From: CAZKWG01 sp964615375
Lineage (GTDB): Bacteria > Myxococcota_A > UBA796 > CAZKWG01
Reading direction: 5' to 3'
NCBI GenBank assembly: GCA_964615375.1
Contig: CAZTOW010000022.1
Coordinates: 1 to 64,000 of the forward strand
DNA: 64,000 nucleotides
The notes under the pieces are model-generated. The model did not search any database, was not told the DNA's origin, and saw only the letters and a program-made list of their open reading frames with translations. Made by a program: the position numbers and the translations under genes. How positions within the stretch are numbered: position 1 is the first letter of the stretch; every line of letters starts with the position of its first letter. Positions 59,708 through 64,000 of the stretch are shown here, in pieces.

Positions 59708-60015
59708 GCGTCCGCGCGCTCGCCCGCCCAGGCGAGCAGGGGGCGGAGGCTCGCGGGGGACGCTCTCCACCAGGTCCGGCGCGAGGGGGGCAGCGCCTGC
59801 GCCGCCCCGGCAGGCCCAGAGGGTGGCGCGGTCGGGGAGATCCTCCAGGAGGAAGGCTGGGACGCCGCCTGCGGTGCCCGCGCGGATGGCCTCGCGCACG
59901 GGGGCGGCGAAGGGGGAGAGGTTGTTGTCGTAGGGGATGAGGAAGAGGAAGGCCCAGGGGTCGGGCTCGGGCGTGGGCGGGGGGTGGAGGCGCAGGCGAG
60001 GAGGAGGGGGAGCAT
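59708..60015 (-). pseudogene. truncated, frameshifted copy of the C11 peptidase gene
   Basis: From the ATG at 60015 the DNA is closely similar to the start of the C11 gene (58737 leftward): lipoprotein signal LPLLLACA, then WAFLFLIPYDNNLSPFAAPV and REAIRAGTAGGVPAFLLEDL. A one-base deletion after the lipobox (the C-run reads GCCTCCACCCCC instead of GCCGCCGCCCCCC) puts the mature part out of frame, and a second shift follows about 75 codons later. Homology stops near codon 110, before the catalytic His and Cys. The remnant is not functional. Confidence 0.7.
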
Positions 60016-60054
60016 TGGTAGGGAGGGTAGCATGGGGGGTAGCACATATGCGAG

Positions 60055-61971
60055 TCACCCTCCTATGTCCCTAAGTACAGCAGACCCCATGTGATAGGAG
60101 TAGATGCTCTTCCTTTCTTCTGTTCGCCATTGAAATCCATCCCCGATCTGATAGGTTTGTCCCTGGTGCCTGGTGACAGGGGTGTCTGAGTAGATGCTCC
60201 ATGCTAGAACAAATGGATCAGGAATCGTTGAATCCCATGCAGACCTAATGTTGTTGAGGCGTGAAAATAGTGATGTGCCCTTCCATTGTTCGTAGTCTTG
60301 GCCAGCGTCGCCGTTGGCGCGTACAATTAGATTTCTGAGCTCATCAGGTATTTGAGGTAGTATTTTTCCCTCGTACAATCTCTTGGGGGTGCCAACTTCG
60401 CTGATGTGAGCGTTGGTTGGGTAGTGCGATGTTAGTGCTCTTTGCCCACTTCGGGCGGAGATTGCTTGGTAGTTCCTACCATAATAGTGCAGGGTGCGCG
60501 ATACTCCCCTAATGCCCTGGAGTGCCGTGAATGGCGTTCGGTGACTGCCCCATCGCGCTTCGCTCGCGTCTTGATGTGCGATCCCGATGTAGAGAGGCAG
60601 TCTAAGGCGCACCAGTTTGCGTTGGACCGCGCTGATTAGTTCCTTTACTCGACGGAGGTTCACGTCGAAACTTTGCCTGTCATCAAGAAGGCACCACTCT
60701 GGCTCATTGAAGATGTCGATAGAATGGACATGTGCCCTATAAGCGCTAATGGCAGCCTGGAACGGTGTTACGATGTCCTGGATGAATCTCCTCATTTTGC
60801 GGTTGTTGGATAGTATTTGATCTCTTCCGCCAGGAACTGGCGTCAAGTGGCTGGATGTGTCCAAGTCAGCTGGAGGCGGGAGGAACATCTCGAAGGACAT
60901 CAGTACTGGCTGTATCTTGATTTTTGGCCAATCGTTTGGAATCCTACTATTGACGCGTTCGAATACGCTGAGGCATTTCCTGAAGTCAGATACAATCGAG
61001 CTGGCGCCTTGGGTTGCCGCGTCGGTGTTGTGATGACTCAGGAAATCCCATCGTTCAGGCTGGGTTATTGGGCTCAATCTGTGGGGTCTATGGGCCCCAG
61101 TTCCATAGGAACGTCCGTCAGCAAGGACGAACCATCGAACAATTGTGACACCAAGCTCTGACAGGTTCACCAGATCCTGCTCTAGATGTGCTTCCCACCG
61201 GTGTTGTCGGTCTGCTCTTGGGGCGCCATCATAGAACACATCACCAAAATCCCATCCACAATCATACCATGGAAGGTTGACGCCGACTGTTCGTCTAATC
61301 TGCATAAACGTAGTGGTGTCGGAAGTGCTAATTGGTAGCCGCTGCCTGTGGGAGAGTGCCTTCTCGGGACGTCTGCGATGTCCAGGTTGAATTCTGAACC
61401 TGTTATCCGTGCTCGATATTGTGGCTGGAGCCCAGGCGTCATCGAAGAGTTCGTAGAAAGACACGGTGGCCTGATTGGGTAGCGCCTCGTACCATCTGTA
61501 CTGGCCCTGTTCATCGAGTTGGCTATCTAGGTGGAGGCGGTTTCCTGCGTAAATCTTGAATTTCTCTCCCGGGCGACCTGTAACCCCGTCCGGGTTGAGC
61601 AGTTGTAAGGTACCAATGACAGGTGTTGTATATGCGGTCTTCCTTGGCGTCCTGTCCCCCACGATCACATCCCCCGAGCCCATCACCAGTCGCCCCTGTC
61701 CGCCGCAGTGCATGGTGAGATCATCCTGTCGATGGACTGGCAGATCATTGAAGAACACCGTGCTGCTACCAGTCTGCGCGCTCCAGAGGTTGGAGCCGCA
61801 GCAGGCGAAGTGCATGCCCGGATCGCCCACGCGAAGCGCAGGGAGGCCGTTGACGAGCACGTCGGGTGAGCCCGCCACTGCCGGGCCCATGGGGCTGTGC
61901 GGGCAGGCGGGGCAACCATGGGCGTCGACGGGAGCGTGGGCGTAGTCACCGAGGCGACCGGCTGGGGGCAT
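60055..61971 (-). CDS. PAAR-domain protein with C-terminal clan-A glycosidase domain (effector)
   Basis: 638 residues without a signal peptide. Residues 1-105 are a PAAR/DUF4150 spike-tip domain (GLPALRVGDPGMHF, FFNDLPVHRQDDLTM, LVMGSGDVIVGD). After a beta domain (110-195), residues 225-615 form a TIM-barrel glycosidase of clan GH-A type: VNLPWYDCGWDFGD at the first strand, HSIDIFNEPEW with acid/base Glu423, and AHISEVGT with nucleophile Glu525, spaced 102 residues apart as in GH5-like enzymes. The code from about 60060 to 61650 is much poorer in GC than the PAAR end, so the toxin part looks recently acquired. The expected role is cleaving a glycan in a target cell after delivery by a contractile system. 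No immunity gene is evident next to it. Confidence 0.85.
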   Translation of the reverse strand: MPPAGRLGDYAHAPVDAHGCPACPHSPMGPAVAGSPDVLVNGLPALRVGDPGMHFACCGSNLWSAQTGSSTVFFNDLPVHRQDDLTMHCGGQGRLVMGSGDVIVGDRTPRKTAYTTPVIGTLQLLNPDGVTGRPGEKFKIYAGNRLHLDSQLDEQGQYRWYEALPNQATVSFYELFDDAWAPATISSTDNRFRIQPGHRRRPEKALSHRQRLPISTSDTTTFMQIRRTVGVNLPWYDCGWDFGDVFYDGAPRADRQHRWEAHLEQDLVNLSELGVTIVRWFVLADGRSYGTGAHRPHRLSPITQPERWDFLSHHNTDAATQGASSIVSDFRKCLSVFERVNSRIPNDWPKIKIQPVLMSFEMFLPPPADLDTSSHLTPVPGGRDQILSNNRKMRRFIQDIVTPFQAAISAYRAHVHSIDIFNEPEWCLLDDRQSFDVNLRRVKELISAVQRKLVRLRLPLYIGIAHQDASEARWGSHRTPFTALQGIRGVSRTLHYYGRNYQAISARSGQRALTSHYPTNAHISEVGTPKRLYEGKILPQIPDELRNLIVRANGDAGQDYEQWKGTSLFSRLNNIRSAWDSTIPDPFVLAWSIYSDTPVTRHQGQTYQIGDGFQWRTEERKSIYSYHMGSAVLRDIGG

Positions 61972-62007
61972 GGGAGGCTCCAGGAGCTGAGGTAGTTGCT
62001 TCCATCC

Positions 62008-62808
62008 TCAGAACCGCAGCCCCAGGGCCGCGGATCCGTACACCATCGCGTCGCTCGGGGTCTGGCCGTCCCCGTTGGCGTCGCCATACTCGGTGAACGC
62101 GTAGCCCCCGAAGGAGAGGCCGGTGTACGGACGCACGCCCTGGTCCCGTCCCCAGTCCCGGCGGTAGTGCAGTACGGCGACGCCCGTGACGCAGAGCACG
62201 GCCTCCTCCAGTTCCTCGGCGTCGTCTTCGTCCTGTGGATCCAGTCCGGTGACCTGCTCCAACCAGAGGGTGGTGCTCCCCCAGCCGAAGTCGATCGTCG
62301 GCCAGCTCCCCTGCAGATCCAAGGTCAGGGTCCTGCGCCCCGGAATCCGTCGGGTAGCGTGAGAGAGCTGGCCCGCGAGGCTGACCCCCTGTGAGGAGAA
62401 CGCGAAGCCTGGGAGGTGACCATCGGCGTCTCCAGCCATGAATTGCACCCCCAGGCGCAGGCCGCGGGAGAGGCGGCGGTTCGCCTCGGGGCGGGAGCGG
62501 AGCCAGAGCCCGGCGTCGAGCGTGGCCAGGCCTTGCAGGTCATTCATGTTCAGCCCGAGGCTTCCTCCGAGATCGATGGCCAGCGCGGGGTGTTCGGGCA
62601 GGCTCAGGCTCCTCCGCGCGACCAGACTGGAGTCGGGCCACGGGGACAGCGACAGGCCCAACGCCGTCTGATTCGGGACCGGCGCCGCGGAGGCCATCAA
62701 CCCGCCGTTGTGAACCGGAGGAGGGGCCATGAACTCCCAGCACCCCGCCAGGAGGAGCGGAGCCACGGTCAGCGTGGCCCGCGTCGTGTAGGTCCTGTGT
62801 CGAATCAT
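62008..62808 (-). CDS. outer-membrane beta-barrel-like lipoprotein
   Basis: 266 residues. The ATG at 62808 overlaps the stop of the kinase gene (ATGA), so it is translationally coupled to it. The lipoprotein signal ends PLLLAGC (Cys23). Repeated amphipathic strands (ALGLSLSPWPDSS, AIDLGGSLGLNM, RLGVQFMAG, TLDLQGSWPTIDFGWG, YGSAALGLRF) and the terminal Phe are typical of an outer-membrane barrel, though a lipidated barrel is unusual. It may be the output or sensor partner of the kinase. Confidence 0.6.
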   Translation of the reverse strand: MIRHRTYTTRATLTVAPLLLAGCWEFMAPPPVHNGGLMASAAPVPNQTALGLSLSPWPDSSLVARRSLSLPEHPALAIDLGGSLGLNMNDLQGLATLDAGLWLRSRPEANRRLSRGLRLGVQFMAGDADGHLPGFAFSSQGVSLAGQLSHATRRIPGRRTLTLDLQGSWPTIDFGWGSTTLWLEQVTGLDPQDEDDAEELEEAVLCVTGVAVLHYRRDWGRDQGVRPYTGLSFGGYAFTEYGDANGDGQTPSDAMVYGSAALGLRF

Positions 62809-64000
62809 GTTCCACCCTCCTCTTTGAGCTGCGCGGTGGCGAATCTCCCTGTCGGGCCATCGCAGCGGACTACGACCGTCTCCCCGGAGGTGATCTCGAC
62901 CTCCCCAGGGTAGGCGATGCGCTCGTCGCCCTCGAACCGCACCGAGATGGCGTAGCGGCCTGGATTCAGGCTCGAGGGGTCGACGATGGCGCCGCTCTCG
63001 ACGCTCATGACGGCGACCTCGGCGAGCTGTCCGCGCTCCCCCCGCACGATGATCTTCCCCGGTGGTGGGGGAGATGGTGGCGGTGGTGGCGTCGGCCGCG
63101 GCGGCACGCCTCTGGGTGTCGTCTCCTTTGATGCATTCGGAGCCTTGGTCGTCGGCGTCACCACCTCGCCCCCGTCCGGGCCGACCGGAGGTGGTGGCGG
63201 TGGCGGTGACGCGATCTCCTCCGTCGCCGCTGGCGGTGACGCGATCTCCACCGCCGCCGCTGGCGGCGACGCCTCTCGCGCCACCTGCGCCTGCCAACGC
63301 GCGGTCGCGGCGCCCAGGAGCCCCCCGGCCACGAGGACCCCCAGCACCGCCGCCCCCAGGAGCGCCGCGCCCGGTCGTCGAGCCGGCGCGGTCCGGGGCG
63401 TCGGCGGTGGAGGCGCAGGGGTGGGGAGCGCTCGAGGCGGGTTCAGCGCGGGCTCGGCCCGCGGACCGGAGGGCGGCGGGGGTGGCGGGAGCGCCGGCTC
63501 TGGCCTCGCCGCCGCGACGGGCGCCCGGGGTCCGGAGACCTGATCCAGGCGCGCCCTGCTCCCGTGGCCGTTGTCCGTGGCCGCGCCGGGCAGTGAGCCT
63601 ACGCTCTCCCCCAGCGCCTGAAACGCCCCCTCCGCCCAGCGCACCAGCCAGGGCCCCGGGCTGGCGGCGACCAGCTCCATCAGCGTCTCCTCCAGCTCGG
63701 AGGAGGAGGGTCGCCGCGCGGGATCGTAGGCGAGCATCGCCTCCAGCAGCGCCAGCAGGCCGTAGCGTGCGCGCGCCTCGAAGCGCCCCCGCAGGCCGTC
63801 CAGCGCGGCGAGCACGCGATCCCGATGTCGGTGCGAGTCGATGGGGAGCTGCCCCAGGCCCCCACCCGCCAGGCACTCGTAGAAGACCACGCCCAGCGCG
63901 TAGATGTCCGCCGCGGGCAGATCGCGCCCCTCCAGGCGCTCGGGCGCGAGGTAGCCCATGGAGCCGAAGGCCAGCGAGCGCGTGTACGCTTCACGCTCGG
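62805..64000 (-). CDS. Ser/Thr protein kinase, C-terminal part (5' end outside window)
   Basis: The frame is open to the window edge. It begins in the activation segment (REAYTRSLAFGSMGYLAPER) and continues with ADIYALGVVFYECLAGG, which marks the C lobe of a Hanks-type kinase; the catalytic HRD loop lies beyond 64000. A long Pro/Ala-rich linker follows, then one membrane helix (GAALLGAAVLGVLVAGGLLG) and an extracellular tail with a PEGA-like segment (NPGRYAISVRFEGDERIAYP). The linker contains a tandem Ile-Ala-Ser-Pro-Pro-Ala repeat. The downstream barrel-like lipoprotein gene overlaps by 4 bases. Confident kinase; ligand unknown. Confidence 0.88.
   Translation of the reverse strand, partial: EREAYTRSLAFGSMGYLAPERLEGRDLPAADIYALGVVFYECLAGGGLGQLPIDSHRHRDRVLAALDGLRGRFEARARYGLLALLEAMLAYDPARRPSSSELEETLMELVAASPGPWLVRWAEGAFQALGESVGSLPGAATDNGHGSRARLDQVSGPRAPVAAARPEPALPPPPPPSGPRAEPALNPPRALPTPAPPPPTPRTAPARRPGAALLGAAVLGVLVAGGLLGAATARWQAQVAREASPPAAAVEIASPPAATEEIASPPPPPPPVGPDGGEVVTPTTKAPNASKETTPRGVPPRPTPPPPPSPPPPGKIIVRGERGQLAEVAVMSVESGAIVDPSSLNPGRYAISVRFEGDERIAYPGEVEITSGETVVVRCDGPTGRFATAQLKEEGGT

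Noticed and set aside
58738..60054. Immunity gene for the PAAR-glycosidase effector
   Set aside because: Downstream of the effector there is only the broken C11 remnant and a lipoprotein gene on the other strand; nothing is placed or coupled like an immunity gene.

Overview
The window is uniformly GC-rich (apart from one effector tail) and comes from a Myxococcota-like bacterium. The evidence is lineage style, not a marker gene: many Cys-lipidated secreted proteins with Asp/Ser/Thr/Glu-rich linkers, FG-GAP and MopE-type Ca/metal-binding repeat proteins ending in a Cys - hydrophobic - Arg-rich tail (MYXO-CTERM style), Ser/Thr kinases, and caspase and CHAT proteases. The only clear housekeeping gene is serS. 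I saw no rRNA, tRNA, CRISPR array, insertion sequence or integrase.

Layout. 1-8,000: the end of an RloB-like defence gene, a secreted PEGA-like protein, a giant FG-GAP/MopE gene, thiopurine methyltransferase and a beta-helix lipoprotein. 8,000-14,500: regulator/target pairs (WYL regulator with an SDR; SRPBCC with ArsR), each beside a striking palindrome, plus an AAA_14 ATPase, a second SDR and a YhcG-type nuclease. 14,500-23,000: a GT39-like membrane glycosyltransferase, a tight trio (CotH lipoprotein, lectin-like lipoprotein, persulfide dioxygenase-rhodanese), a Tat-exported intradiol dioxygenase, an ABC-F ATPase and a hemolysin III protein. 23,000-33,000: CHAT protein, AAA/PD-(D/E)XK protein and caspase on the + strand, facing a kinase-FGE fusion and a small partner on the - strand. 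33,000-45,100: envelope and exported enzymes (MltA-like transglycosylase, arylsulfotransferase-like and sulfatase-like lipoproteins, L,D-transpeptidase), a nucleotidyltransferase, and an M91-like metallopeptidase that looks like an injected effector.

45,100-52,100 looks like part of a contractile injection system (eCIS-type): a START-like/zinc-ribbon/cyclase-like protein (DUF5939-like), an AAA+ ATPase, a DUF4157 metallopeptidase-like protein, a 74-residue protein and a possible DUF4255/Pvc16-like protein, with serS in the middle. The DUF4157 protein and the 74-residue protein share a DPL...GEAVQM leader motif. The promoter regions of the DUF5939-like gene and the 74-residue gene share an 18-bp motif in the same orientation. 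The M91-like protein upstream and a PAAR-glycosidase fusion at 60,055-61,971, with an AT-rich foreign C-terminal part, are plausible cargo or tip proteins. No sheath, tube or baseplate genes lie in the window.

52,300-64,000: a second giant FG-GAP/MopE gene, a C11-like cysteine peptidase and its decayed partial copy around a small lipoprotein gene, the PAAR effector, and a kinase/outer-membrane-protein operon cut by the window end. Both giant genes (1420-5943 and 52341-57680) show the same oddity: a complete exported unit with a sorting tail runs, with no stop codon, into a second unit that begins with a lipoprotein signal.
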